DNA of 64,000 nucleotides from JTS-RE37 sp041744575 (GTDB taxonomy: Bacteria > Bacteroidota > Bacteroidia > Flavobacteriales > Flavobacteriaceae), in the NCBI GenBank assembly GCA_041744575.1, contig JBGTKP010000033.1, positions 62,001 through 126,000 on the forward strand. Direction: 5' to 3'. Numbering within the stretch: the first letter of the stretch is position 1; each line of letters starts with the position of its first letter. Below are positions 1 through 7,662 of the stretch, in pieces. The notes under the pieces were generated by a model that worked only from the letters and a program-made list of their open reading frames with translations, was not told the DNA's origin and did no database searches. Made by a program: the position numbers and the translations under genes.

Positions 1-558
1 TTGCACCTCATTGCCATTTCCTATCCTGCGTTTTCCGTTGATAAAGATCTCATCATACAGGGCCAGATAAAGGGCTTTTTCTACCATTTCCGCTTTGCTC
101 AGCGGGATATCCACAAACAGATTGTACCGGTACCGGGTACGGAATTCCTGGTTCTCAACAAAGCGCTGTTCAAAACGAAGCCGGTGATTCAGATACCACC
201 TTTGACCTAAGCGAACAGGATAAAGTGCTTCCTGATATATTCTGCTTTCAGCTGAGGTCGAATTTCCAGGGCCATACATCCCAGAAGTAATATTCCCATA
301 TCCCAAAGTAAATTTGATACTGGCTACTTCAGGGCTGTAAGTGATGCCTCCGCGAAGCAGCAATTGTTCGAGATCGCCTATGATATTCCAGTTCCTGTAC
401 TGGACGTCTCCCTGAAACCCCCACCGGCTATCCCCGAAGTTTCCATTGAAGAAATACATATACCAGGACCCCAGAGCATCTTCATTGGTCTGAGCATACA
501 TTTTTCCGTCTATAGTATTCCCAAGCACTACCAAAATTATAATGAGCAGGTTTTTCAT
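1..558 (-). CDS. DUF2490-family outer membrane protein, partial (C-terminus beyond window edge)
   Basis: The reverse strand is open from an ATG at 558 to the window edge, giving the first 186 residues. A hydrophobic N-terminus (MKNLLIIILVVLGNT) looks like a signal peptide. It is followed by alternating aromatic/polar strands such as SWYMYFFNGNFGDSRWGF and LRFEQRFVE, typical of a small outer-membrane beta barrel. The W-Y-x-Y-F opening, 'R-F-E-Q-R' and 'R-x-R-Y-R' motifs are how I recognise DUF2490, a Bacteroidota family of unknown function. An in-frame ATG at 564 (MIMKN) is an equally possible start. The role is unknown; surface localisation is inferred from the signal peptide and strand pattern. 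The C-terminal third cannot be judged. Confidence 0.75.
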   Translation of the reverse strand, partial: MKNLLIIILVVLGNTIDGKMYAQTNEDALGSWYMYFFNGNFGDSRWGFQGDVQYRNWNIIGDLEQLLLRGGITYSPEVASIKFTLGYGNITSGMYGPGNSTSAESRIYQEALYPVRLGQRWYLNHRLRFEQRFVENQEFRTRYRYNLFVDIPLSKAEMVEKALYLALYDEIFINGKRRIGNGNEVQ

Positions 559-802
559 AATCATTTTTATCGTCTGTTGTTGGGATTGCCTAAAATAAAA
601 GAAACAAATTCCGGCCATTCTGTTATACGCCCTTTTCATAACCTGAATTTTAACAAGAGCGCCTTCTGTCTGCAACCGGAGAGATCCTTAGTCATTCCGG
701 CAAGATAAAGAATCTGATAAAAATGTGGAAGTAGATCTTTATTGAAGCCTTCATTTTTAGCAGACAGGAACGGTAGCTGATAAATTGGGACAACCTGATT
801 CT

Positions 803-1705
803 TTACAATCGTTTCACTGAAATAATTTTAAATTGCGAAAAATCCCTTGTGAAAATCAGATAGTTTCCATCCCGGGTAATTACGGGAAAATTTTCCACGC
901 CCGGCGTGTTGATATCGTCGGACAATTTTTCAGGCTGACTCCAGTCTCCGTCTTTTAAATGGGAAATATATAGATCGGGGCTGGAGGTTTTATAGGTCTT
1001 ATCCTGAATGCTAACAATCACAAAGTCCTCCTCGGGGGAGATACAGAATTCATATACAACCCAGTCCTTATTGGTTCTCCAATTGTTCACAGGTTGGAAT
1101 ATTTCAGGTGCTGCGTATCCCTGCTTTCCGGCTTCCAATTTATAAGAATACGTTCTGCTCCAATCGGGGGAATCGGAGGTAAAATAGATCGTTCCATCCG
1201 CGGAGATACACGGCTGTGAATTGTAATTGTAAATCAATTTCGGATGACTGATTTCCAGCGGCTCACTGAATTGCCCGCTGGAAATGGTTGTGGTCCAGAA
1301 GTTATAATTGGGATGTTGGGCGGTGTCTGTCTTTACGCGTTTGTTTGACAAAAATACCAGTTCCTGAGTATCAGGCATTTTCAACTGATAAGTATAGGAC
1401 AAGTTTTTGTCAAAATAATCCGGTATCACAGGTTCCTTCCACTTCCCTTTATCAAAGTAAGATATGTAAGGGATATATTTTTCATCCTCCTGGTTTGCCT
1501 TCCTGAAGAAATAAAAAGTCTTAAAATCGTCAGAAAGGGAACCCTTATAGGTATTGTCCGGCACCCACAATTCCGGCATAAAGTCAGAGACGTTACTCAA
1601 ATTTTCAAATTCGCTCAGGCCATGCGTTTCGACAGCATCTTTACATGACAATCCGATGGAAGGGCCAATCAGCAAGACAATTACGCCATACTTCATTTTA
1701 TTCAA
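803..1705 (-). CDS. PD40/WD40-like beta-propeller lipoprotein (TolB-like)
   Basis: A 300-residue exported protein. The N-terminus MNKMKYGVIVLLIG ends in 'GLSCKD', a weak lipobox, so it may be a lipoprotein. The body contains the repeating pattern of PD40/TolB propeller blades: 'PCISADGTIYFTSD', 'EFCISPEEDFVIVSI' and 'FPVITRDGNYLIFTRD', each following a stretch like 'G.WSQPEKL'. Such proteins in Bacteroidota are exported propellers of unknown ligand, often called 'TolB-like' or 'PD40 domain-containing'. No catalytic residues can be assigned. It is isolated from its neighbours by gaps of 244 and 443 bases and is probably a single transcription unit. A second in-frame ATG at 1696 is possible. 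Confidence 0.8.
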   Translation of the reverse strand: MNKMKYGVIVLLIGPSIGLSCKDAVETHGLSEFENLSNVSDFMPELWVPDNTYKGSLSDDFKTFYFFRKANQEDEKYIPYISYFDKGKWKEPVIPDYFDKNLSYTYQLKMPDTQELVFLSNKRVKTDTAQHPNYNFWTTTISSGQFSEPLEISHPKLIYNYNSQPCISADGTIYFTSDSPDWSRTYSYKLEAGKQGYAAPEIFQPVNNWRTNKDWVVYEFCISPEEDFVIVSIQDKTYKTSSPDLYISHLKDGDWSQPEKLSDDINTPGVENFPVITRDGNYLIFTRDFSQFKIISVKRL

Positions 1706-2148
1706 TTTATAAGTCTGAAATCATTGCGATCCCAATGATTGCGGTTGGTTACCAAATCAAATTGTTCCAAAAGAAGTACATTCTTTTTCTTTTCTGTACC
1801 ATAATACCCGTATCAAAAGAGTTTCTCAGGGGATCATTGACCTGAGCCTTATTATTATGACAGAAAGAATACGATTACCGTCCAGGATAACAAAACAGGG
1901 TAAAAATATACAAGGACAATTCAGAACAGAGTAATCCTTATCGGCGTTTCCCTTTTTTATTCCAAAATTATTGGTCAATCTGTTTTTTCAGGCAGGGCCA
2001 AATTAAGGCACACATTTAAAGAACAGCATTGACGAAGGGCTGAATGATAATACAGACTTTGCAAATTTGCAGGATTAAGTCGCCCGGCCTTTAACCTTTT
2101 GCCGGGTTCTTCCAGCCAGCTTACTAATCATTGCGAATGATGGGAAAC
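1706..2148. other. 443-base stretch with no supported gene
   Basis: Both strands were read. The open frames here are short and have no recognisable protein family, signal peptide or ribosome-binding context. No hairpin followed by a T-tract was noticed. It presumably contains the promoter of the PD40 lipoprotein on the minus strand, but I could not identify a clear TAnnTTTG box. Confidence 0.5.
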
Positions 2149-2496
2149 TTATTTTTTCTTTTTGGATGACTTTGCCCTTTCGTTGTAGTCAAGGCACAGA
2201 TCAATCCATCCTTCAAGATCTTTTTTCTTTTCATATCCCGAGGGATCAACAAAACAAAACCCCCGGTATTCCCTGCCTTTCATGATCATAGAAACAAAAC
2301 CCTGCCTTTCTGCCATTCGATCCTGTAGCACCGGATCAAAACGACACATCAGGCGATCCCCGCTTACTCCTACACACATTTTATCGTTTATCAAAAAACT
2401 CAGACCCCCAAACATCCTTTTTTCCTCTACTTTCAGCTCGGGAAAATGAAGAAGATATTCTCTGACCTTATCTGCGAGGATCGTTTTGTAAGCCAT
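2149..2496 (-). CDS. TfoX N-terminal domain protein
   Basis: A 115-residue cytoplasmic protein recognised as TfoX/Sxy N-terminal domain by 'EEKRMFGGLSFLINDKMC', the 'VSGDRLMCRFDP' strand and the later 'MKGREYRGFCFVDP' motif. In gammaproteobacteria TfoX/Sxy is a competence co-regulator. The stand-alone N-terminal domain found in many other bacteria has no settled role, and regulation of competence should not be assumed here. The tail is very lysine-rich (KSSKKKK), perhaps favouring nucleic-acid contact. It lies 139 bases downstream of alkB on the same strand, so it could be a distal member of the alkylation-repair operon, but the gap is large enough for its own promoter. Confidence 0.85.
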   Translation of the reverse strand: MAYKTILADKVREYLLHFPELKVEEKRMFGGLSFLINDKMCVGVSGDRLMCRFDPVLQDRMAERQGFVSMIMKGREYRGFCFVDPSGYEKKKDLEGWIDLCLDYNERAKSSKKKK

Positions 2497-2635
2497 ATAA
2501 GTTGTCCTTCAACGATTTGCAAATGTTTCTGATGTTGGAGATGAATTAAGCCAACTCTACCCCGGGGGGACTACAGGCAACTTGGCTTCACCATAACTTT
2601 CCCGACGATTGAAGGTACTAAAAAGATATGGTATA

Positions 2636-3244
2636 CTATGGGTCGATTGTCCTGAACGTCAGGTTGATCCTATGGGTAGTGATCCTTTTGGCAGGAGGCA
2701 GGCGGTGCAACCAATGGTGTTGGGTAGGACCTTTCATAATCAGGAGACTTCCGTGTTCCAGGACCAGTTCCACCTTCTGTTTGGAAATTTTATGTTTGAA
2801 GGAGAACCTTCGTTCGGCGCCAAAGCTAAGGGAGGCGATAGCACCGTTCTTTTTTAGTTCCTTTTCGCCATCACTATGCCAGGCCATACCTTCATGGCCG
2901 TCATGATAGAGATTGAGCAGGCATGAATTGAAGGTTTCACCGGTGGTGCGCTCCACAACCGATTTTAATTTTAACAAATCGCGGTTCCAGGGCAAGGCAT
3001 ATTTGGTGTTTCCGGAGTAGGTATAGGCAAATGGCCTGTCGCCATACCAGGCCACTTTTCTACGGGTAGTGATTTTCTTTCCGAAGATGACCGCCTCATC
3101 ATTTCTCCATTCAATATTGCTGTACAGATGTCCGGCAAACATCTCGGCTTCCTCCGGGCTGACTATTTTGCCAAAGTAAATTGCCATTCCATCCGTTGGC
3201 AGCAGATTGGTGTTTGCAGACATTGCTGATTCAAATAATTTCAT
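2636..3244 (-). CDS. alkB: AlkB-family 2OG-Fe(II) DNA/RNA demethylase
   Basis: A 202-residue alpha-ketoglutarate-dependent dioxygenase that should oxidatively remove methyl groups from N1-methyladenine and N3-methylcytosine in nucleic acid. Visible motifs are the iron ligands H123-x-D125 ('AWHSDGE'), H180 in 'HHWLHRLP', and the 2-oxoglutarate/substrate arginines R192 and R198 in 'HRINLTFR', the classic RxxxxxR of AlkB. Length and order match the ALKBH2-like bacterial branch. It overlaps the upstream Ada-type zinc protein by 14 bases, so it is the last gene of a translationally coupled operon headed by the AraC-Ogt gene. Regulation is therefore probably by alkylation damage, inferred from context. 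All key residues are present. Confidence 0.92.
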   Translation of the reverse strand: MKLFESAMSANTNLLPTDGMAIYFGKIVSPEEAEMFAGHLYSNIEWRNDEAVIFGKKITTRRKVAWYGDRPFAYTYSGNTKYALPWNRDLLKLKSVVERTTGETFNSCLLNLYHDGHEGMAWHSDGEKELKKNGAIASLSFGAERRFSFKHKISKQKVELVLEHGSLLIMKGPTQHHWLHRLPPAKRITTHRINLTFRTIDP

Positions 3245-3482
3245 TCCTCCAGTTTTTATAAGCTGCCCTCATACAATTGCCGCATGGCCTGTAACCAAAT
3301 TGTTCGGCCTCCTCGGTAGAATAAAAAAAAACCCTGTTTTCCCGTTTCATTTTTTTCCCTGAACTACATTTCAGTAAGCCGTAAATCTTGAATCGCAAGT
3401 GGCCACCGAAGTTGATAGCCCCTACTTTAATCTTAGATTTTAACAAAGACCCTGAAATCTTCGCATGCCGTATCATGATCAA
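3231..3482 (-). CDS. Free-standing Ada-type metal-binding domain protein
   Basis: An 83-residue protein matching the zinc domain at the N-terminus of E. coli Ada: 'KRENRVFFYSTEEAEQFGYRPCGNC' aligns with the corresponding Ada region ending RPCKRC. Visible cysteines are C39, C67 and C70. The cysteine that accepts methyl from phosphotriesters in Ada (Cys38), four residues before the first conserved one, is glycine here (G35). Only three of the four zinc ligands are thus obvious, and methyl-acceptor activity is unlikely. It overlaps the upstream oxygenase by 4 bases and the downstream alkB by 14, so it is made in step with them. It may be a DNA- or metal-binding accessory to the AraC-Ogt protein, which lacks this domain; that partnership is inference. 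Confidence 0.8.
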   Translation of the reverse strand: MIMIRHAKISGSLLKSKIKVGAINFGGHLRFKIYGLLKCSSGKKMKRENRVFFYSTEEAEQFGYRPCGNCMRAAYKNWRNEII

Positions 3483-4204
3483 CTTAGGGCGTCGTGAAAT
3501 ATGATGCCAAGCGTATGCCGCTCCCCACTGTGCACTTCACTAACGCCGTGTTTCATCCGGGCACGGTAATATCCTCTGGATCCCTGAATCGGTCGAAAAT
3601 TAGTGGGGAAGATCAGCATATCTCCTTTTTTGGGCCGTAAAACTATCGCTTTGGCCTGGGCTCTTGGGCTGTTTTGAGTAAGTACGAATTCTCCCCCCAG
3701 GTAGTCAACATCAGGCTCATTTAAAAAAAATACGGTTTGTAACGGAAAATAGACCTCTCCATACAAATCCTGATGCAGGGTATTAAATCCACCTGCTCCG
3801 TACTTTAATAACAAAGGAGTGGGCTTTTGCTGGCCATGTTCCAGACACTCCTGATGCAGACCTCTCAACTCGTCCGGAAAAAAGGCATCCATTTTTAAAT
3901 CTGAGATCCAGCGATTCGCAATTGGAGCCAACCTGGAATACAATTGTTCCCGAAGCGCCTGTACCACAGGGGGTAACGGATAGTCAAAATACTTGTATTC
4001 CCCCAGGCCAAACCTGTACCGTTCCATTACCACAGTTTTTCTGAAACGGCCGGGTGATATATATAGGCCTATCAGTTCCGCGCATATTTTTTCGGAAAGG
4101 AGGCCCTGGATCAATACATAGCCTTTTTGTTGCATCCCGGAAGTAATATTGGCCCAATTCAACCCTTCTATTTTTGTTCTGACATCGTTCATGGCGCTAT
4201 TCAT
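3479..4204 (-). CDS. 2OG-Fe(II) oxygenase of the Ada operon
   Basis: A 241-residue non-haem iron dioxygenase. The iron ligands H144-x-D146 lie in 'NTLHQDLYGE' and the distal histidine is probably H219 in 'MKHGVSEV', followed by R229 in 'ERHTLGIIF' as the 2-oxoglutarate-binding arginine. Between them 'LGGEFVLTQNSP' and 'KKGDMLIFP' form the jelly-roll strands of the prolyl-4-hydroxylase-like superfamily. It is distinct from the AlkB protein two genes downstream. It overlaps the AraC-Ogt gene by 8 bases and the small zinc protein by 4. In Bacteroidota and actinobacteria such oxygenases occur beside ada, which suggests repair of alkylated nucleic acid, but the substrate is unknown. Confidence 0.88.
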   Translation of the reverse strand: MNSAMNDVRTKIEGLNWANITSGMQQKGYVLIQGLLSEKICAELIGLYISPGRFRKTVVMERYRFGLGEYKYFDYPLPPVVQALREQLYSRLAPIANRWISDLKMDAFFPDELRGLHQECLEHGQQKPTPLLLKYGAGGFNTLHQDLYGEVYFPLQTVFFLNEPDVDYLGGEFVLTQNSPRAQAKAIVLRPKKGDMLIFPTNFRPIQGSRGYYRARMKHGVSEVHSGERHTLGIIFHDALS

Positions 4205-5039
4205 TGATCCTGGCTGCTTCCCATCCGATAATAGCCGTTTTCCTTGCGGTTCCCCACCTGTAGCCCCCGGTATGTCCTGTAGATTGTATCACCCGGTGGC
4301 AGGGGATCAGAAACGCCACGGGATTGCTTCCGATGGCTGTGCCAATCGCTCTCGAAGCATTGGGTTGTCGCAGCTCCCTGGCAATTGAGCCATAGGTTGA
4401 AAGGTTACCAAGGGGAATTTTTAAAAGTGCCTCCCAAACTTTTAGCTGAAAAGGAGTGCCGTTCAGATGTAATTTTATCTGATCCAGCTTGCTCCAATCG
4501 TGTCGGAAGATAAATAAGGCGTTCTGTTGGATCGAATCTACTACCTGATTATAGGTGGCTTTTGGGAATCTTAAACTCAATTTAGTGAAGGCATCCTCTT
4601 TGTCCGTCAGGAAAGCCAGATGGCATATTCCTTTCCCGGTGGAAGCTACCAGAATTTCGCCGAAGGGTGATTCAGCATAACTGTAGTTGATTGAAAGATT
4701 TTCGCCCCCATTTTTGAATTCGCCCGGAGTCATCCCGTCTATTGAAATAAATAGGTCATGTAGGCGGCTGGTCCCGGAAAGACCTGTTTCAAGTGCCGTA
4801 TCAAATAATGTGGCCTGTTTTTCCTTCAATAATTGTTTGGCGTATTCAAGGCTAATGAATTGCATAAACTTTTTAGGACTCACCCCGGCCCAATCCGTGA
4901 ATAACCTTTGGAAATGATATGGACTCAGGTGCACGCTTTCGGCGATGGCATTCAAAGAAGGTTGTTCCTTAAAATGTGTCCTGATATAATCGATGGCATC
5001 AGCGATTCGATGATAGTTAATTTGTTCCTGTTCTGTCAT
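4197..5039 (-). CDS. AraC-type regulator fused to O6-methylguanine-DNA methyltransferase (Ada without zinc domain)
   Basis: The product is 280 residues. Residues 10-110 form an AraC/XylS helix-turn-helix ('LNAIAESVHLSPYHFQRLF', then 'DTALETGLSGTSRLHDLF' and 'GMTPGEFK'). Residues 115-275 form the Ogt/AGT domain with the suicide methyl acceptor C247 in 'IPCHRVIQ' and 'GGYRWG' downstream. It repairs O6-methylguanine by irreversible transfer to C247 and probably activates its own operon. The N-terminal zinc/phosphotriester domain of classical Ada is absent; a degenerate copy is a separate gene two positions downstream. The start at 5039 is preferred over an upstream ATG at 5078 because a TAnnTTTG promoter box lies between them. 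It heads the operon. Confidence 0.9.
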   Translation of the reverse strand: MTEQEQINYHRIADAIDYIRTHFKEQPSLNAIAESVHLSPYHFQRLFTDWAGVSPKKFMQFISLEYAKQLLKEKQATLFDTALETGLSGTSRLHDLFISIDGMTPGEFKNGGENLSINYSYAESPFGEILVASTGKGICHLAFLTDKEDAFTKLSLRFPKATYNQVVDSIQQNALFIFRHDWSKLDQIKLHLNGTPFQLKVWEALLKIPLGNLSTYGSIARELRQPNASRAIGTAIGSNPVAFLIPCHRVIQSTGHTGGYRWGTARKTAIIGWEAARINE

Positions 5040-5058
5040 GACTTTACTTTGTTTGACA

Positions 5059-5066
5059 CAAAAGTA
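5059..5066 (-). promoter_or_regulatory. Predicted -7 promoter box (TACTTTTG) of the alkylation-repair operon
   Basis: On the minus strand the octamer TACTTTTG matches the Bacteroidota -7 element TAnnTTTG, 19 bases before the ATG at 5039. No convincing -33 TTG lies at the normal distance, which fits a promoter that needs an activator. Overlapping it, TTTGT (5048-5052) and ACAAA (5058-5062) form a short inverted repeat that could be an operator or chance in AT-rich DNA. Confidence 0.5.
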
Positions 5067-5283
5067 TATGGCAATCATTGGGGATAAAACCCGATTCTTG
5101 CTATTATTTTATCAGGGCCGCGACTAAACAATTCCGATGCTGCCTTGCAAGCAATTCGCAATTTTAAGCGCCACCAGAATGAGCTCCGGAAACTCAAGTT
5201 ACGCACCCCTGATTCCTTTGGATCACAGAATGCGCTCTTTGTCCTTAAGGATCACCGGTTAAGGAAAAGGAATATTTCCTGGC

Positions 5284-5700
5284 TCAGAATATATTCGTCC
5301 TTGTGATCAGTCTGCCCCCGATCCATGCCATTGGAAGGTAGGCAAGCAGAATATCTGTCACAGTAAACCAAATAGGTCCCGGTAACATGAAATTAACTGT
5401 AATTCCACCAACTAGAAATAAAAGGCCGATGACCATTGCAAATTTCATTTTATGGCTCGCAGCAATTAACGCTGCTATGACGGCTCCAACCAAGGTACCC
5501 AGGGCATGGGCCAAAAAAGGAAAGATGAAATGCCTGAATTCCAAAGTGGGCATTGCCGCTGCGAAGGCTTCCATATCTTTTGGATCGATCCCCTCTATTG
5601 GAAATAATGTGTGGCCTATCTGTATAAGGCCAAGATTGATGGCGCTGCCACCCAACCATCCGGCGATGACCGCCAGGATATTTTTAATTGTTGCATTCAT
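5284..5700 (-). CDS. Small four-helix membrane protein, unknown function
   Basis: A 138-residue inner-membrane protein with about four predicted hydrophobic helices (around residues 6-28, 58-82, 86-107 and 111-132), glycine-rich at the first ('AGWLGGSAINLG') and with a short polar loop at 'EGIDPKDMEAF'. I do not recognise a named family with certainty; similar proteins are annotated only as hypothetical membrane proteins in Bacteroidota. It lies 27 bases downstream of the cupin gene on the same strand, so the two are probably co-transcribed. No catalytic or ligand residues can be assigned. Confidence 0.7.
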   Translation of the reverse strand: MNATIKNILAVIAGWLGGSAINLGLIQIGHTLFPIEGIDPKDMEAFAAAMPTLEFRHFIFPFLAHALGTLVGAVIAALIAASHKMKFAMVIGLLFLVGGITVNFMLPGPIWFTVTDILLAYLPMAWIGGRLITRTNIF

Positions 5701-5727
5701 ACTCTCTGAGCTAGACGATAATAATGA

Positions 5728-6135
5728 TTAGGTATTTTCTGCAAACCATTTTACAATGGCAGGCATATTTTTTTCAAATCCGCCGGGGATATAGAAGTTG
5801 AGCATTCCCGCCTTTCTGTCTGTTCTGTTGGCGAAATCGTGCAAGGTCCCGGCCGGTATCCGGACAAACGCTCTCTTCTTAGCTTCTGTCCATTCTTCTC
5901 CTACCCTTATGGAAAAGGTGCCTTCCAGAACATAAAATACATCATCATTCGCGTCGTGTTTGTGTGCTCCGGGTCCGTCAGCCCCGGGCTCCAGCCACCA
6001 TTCAGAAATACTGTATTTTTCTGAAGTTTCATTCTCGTCTGCTTTAAATATGGCTTTCATCCTTCCACAGTTGTAGGCTCTGCCTTCTCCGGAGTTTAGG
6101 ATCAGGGGATCTCTATTGCTGTGTTTGTGTTTCAT
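5728..6135 (-). CDS. Cupin-domain protein
   Basis: A 135-residue single-domain cupin. The two conserved motifs are visible: motif 1 as 'GAHKHDANDDVFYVLEG' (H, H, then acidic/aromatic region) and motif 2 as 'RIPAGTLHDFANR'. The histidines H76, H78 and the one in 'TLHDF' are the likely metal ligands. The upstream 'SISEWWLEPGADGPG' strand is typical of small conserved barrel proteins that bind a metal and a small acid or sugar. Substrate unknown. It precedes the small membrane protein by 27 bases, suggesting a two-gene operon. No signal peptide, so cytoplasmic. Confidence 0.85.
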   Translation of the reverse strand: MKHKHSNRDPLILNSGEGRAYNCGRMKAIFKADENETSEKYSISEWWLEPGADGPGAHKHDANDDVFYVLEGTFSIRVGEEWTEAKKRAFVRIPAGTLHDFANRTDRKAGMLNFYIPGGFEKNMPAIVKWFAENT

Positions 6136-6385
6136 GGTGGCTGGACCGGTTTAGTCGTATTGGTGCGGCTGGGAGCACAAACGAATGGCGCCTGTGTTTA
6201 TCGCTCGTATACTGACCTGCCGATATAAAAATAAGCCACATTTTCTGAAGTTGACATATACCTATTAAAATGTTCTAACCAAACCCCAAAAATACTTAGA
6301 AGGACGGCTACCGGGCACTTAAGAGCATAACCTGGTTGCTCACTTCAGAGATCCCTGGTCTTCTCCTAAACCTCTTTTTTTATAT

Positions 6386-6955
6386 TCACACTTCTAATGA
6401 TCCTCGAAAGCCTCTGACTGCATAATAGGATTGTGCCCCGTTGTGATAGACAAATACCTGTCCGTAACGAAAGTCGGCAAAGAGGGCGCCACCCAGTTTT
6501 CTGATCTCCGGAGGGGTTTTCAGCCAGCTTGACGTTTTCATATCAAAGGGTCCGAACTGTTGCAGTTTCCGGTAGTCGGCCTCCGTAAGAAGTTCAATCC
6601 CCATTGCCTCAGCCATATCCATGGCATTATTTTTCGGTTGATGTTCCTTTCGTGAATCCAGTCCTTCACGGTCGTAACAAACACTTCTGCGTCCTATCGG
6701 ACTTTCCTTTGTACAGTCAATAAAGATAATTTCCCCGGGCTTGTCATCCATAACAACCACGTCCGGTTCGCCTCCGGTACTTTCCATTTCACTAAGCACC
6801 CACAGTTTTTCAGGCTGATCTTCGAGTCGCTTCTGTACGCTCAGCCATTGAACATCCGGGTGACGGGTTCTGTTTTTATCAAATCGGGCCTGTAGGATCC
6901 TGATCTGTTCTGTACTTTGAGTTGCAGTCAGCCTTTTGTTCGCCGGTTTTGTCAT
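6386..6955 (-). CDS. DUF4256-domain protein
   Basis: A 189-residue cytoplasmic protein recognised as DUF4256 from 'LQARFDKNRTRHPDVQW', 'LSEMESTGGEPDVV', 'CTKESPIGRRSVCYDREG' and the C-terminal 'GGALFADFRYGQVFVYHNGA'. The conserved 'SPxGRRSVCYDREGLxSR' stretch, rich in charged and cysteine residues, suggests a catalytic or binding surface, but no reaction is known for the family. Full length relative to the family as I remember it. It stands alone, 170 bases from its upstream and 250 from its downstream neighbour. It is scattered in distribution, consistent with the mobile-looking accessory content of this part of the window. Confidence 0.85.
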   Translation of the reverse strand: MTKPANKRLTATQSTEQIRILQARFDKNRTRHPDVQWLSVQKRLEDQPEKLWVLSEMESTGGEPDVVVMDDKPGEIIFIDCTKESPIGRRSVCYDREGLDSRKEHQPKNNAMDMAEAMGIELLTEADYRKLQQFGPFDMKTSSWLKTPPEIRKLGGALFADFRYGQVFVYHNGAQSYYAVRGFRGSLEV

Positions 6956-7125
6956 AGGATTGATACTTTGATACCTTGAGTTCTGTTCAGTGTCGGCTGA
7001 ATCACCGCATAAATAATGCAGGTTGTACCTGTTACCTAAAGATAAGAATATTAGAGGATATACCTGTCCTCCACGGATGTCATCAGCAGGAACAATACCT
7101 TAGCTGGCCGGAAGTAGCAAAAAAC

Positions 7126-7527
7126 TCAGGCTGGTTTGTTTTGGGGGATGTCTTCGACCAGGATGCTGATTCCTGAAAGGTCATAATACGTACAGGTCAT
7201 TTCTTTCATGTTGACAGCCCATTTATCAATGCCTGATTTCGCTGCCTTACTACAAAAGGCCATATAATCCGTTTTCCCTTCCTGATGTGCTTTTAAGTCT
7301 GTTAGAAATTGGCCGGCATTGGAAATTTGGGAAACGGCTAATGGATGATACTTCCCCTCTGAGGTGATCTCGTAATGATTGTTTCCGGTGTAAGACGTGT
7401 GGCCGTCCATGACAAAAGTTTCATAGGAAGTTACCCCCAGACTTTTCAGGTCCTGAATGTATACTGGAAATGCCGCTCCCGAGGTTACCTTTTTATGAGC
7501 ATCTGCGATCTGATTCAGTGTAAACAT
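7126..7527 (-). CDS. DUF1398-family protein (YbcV-like)
   Basis: A 133-residue protein starting MFTLNQIADAHKKVTSG and containing 'FPVYIQDLKSLGVTSYETFVMDGHT', the hallmark of DUF1398, with 'DYMAFCSKAAKSGIDKWAVNMKEMTCTYYD' at the C-terminal half. E. coli YbcV (lambdoid prophage DLP12) belongs to the same family. The function is unknown, although the fold recalls small-molecule sensors. No signal peptide. It stands alone, 135 bases downstream of the AraC regulator on the same strand, with no strong evidence for an operon. Family membership is fairly secure; role is not. Confidence 0.82.
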   Translation of the reverse strand: MFTLNQIADAHKKVTSGAAFPVYIQDLKSLGVTSYETFVMDGHTSYTGNNHYEITSEGKYHPLAVSQISNAGQFLTDLKAHQEGKTDYMAFCSKAAKSGIDKWAVNMKEMTCTYYDLSGISILVEDIPQNKPA

Positions 7528-7662
7528 GATTTATTGTTTTAAAGTTGAGATACGTTGTGGTGCCTTCAGGTCTGCCAGGGGAACAATTTCTGCATGATGG
7601 CTTCCCATCAGGATCATGTCGTGCCTGGCTTACCTGTCAAAGACCCAACAAAAATGCCAAAA

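Noticed and set aside
5040..5078. Earlier ATG for the AraC-Ogt protein
   Set aside because: It lies upstream of the TACTTTTG promoter box and adds a tail with no homologous look.
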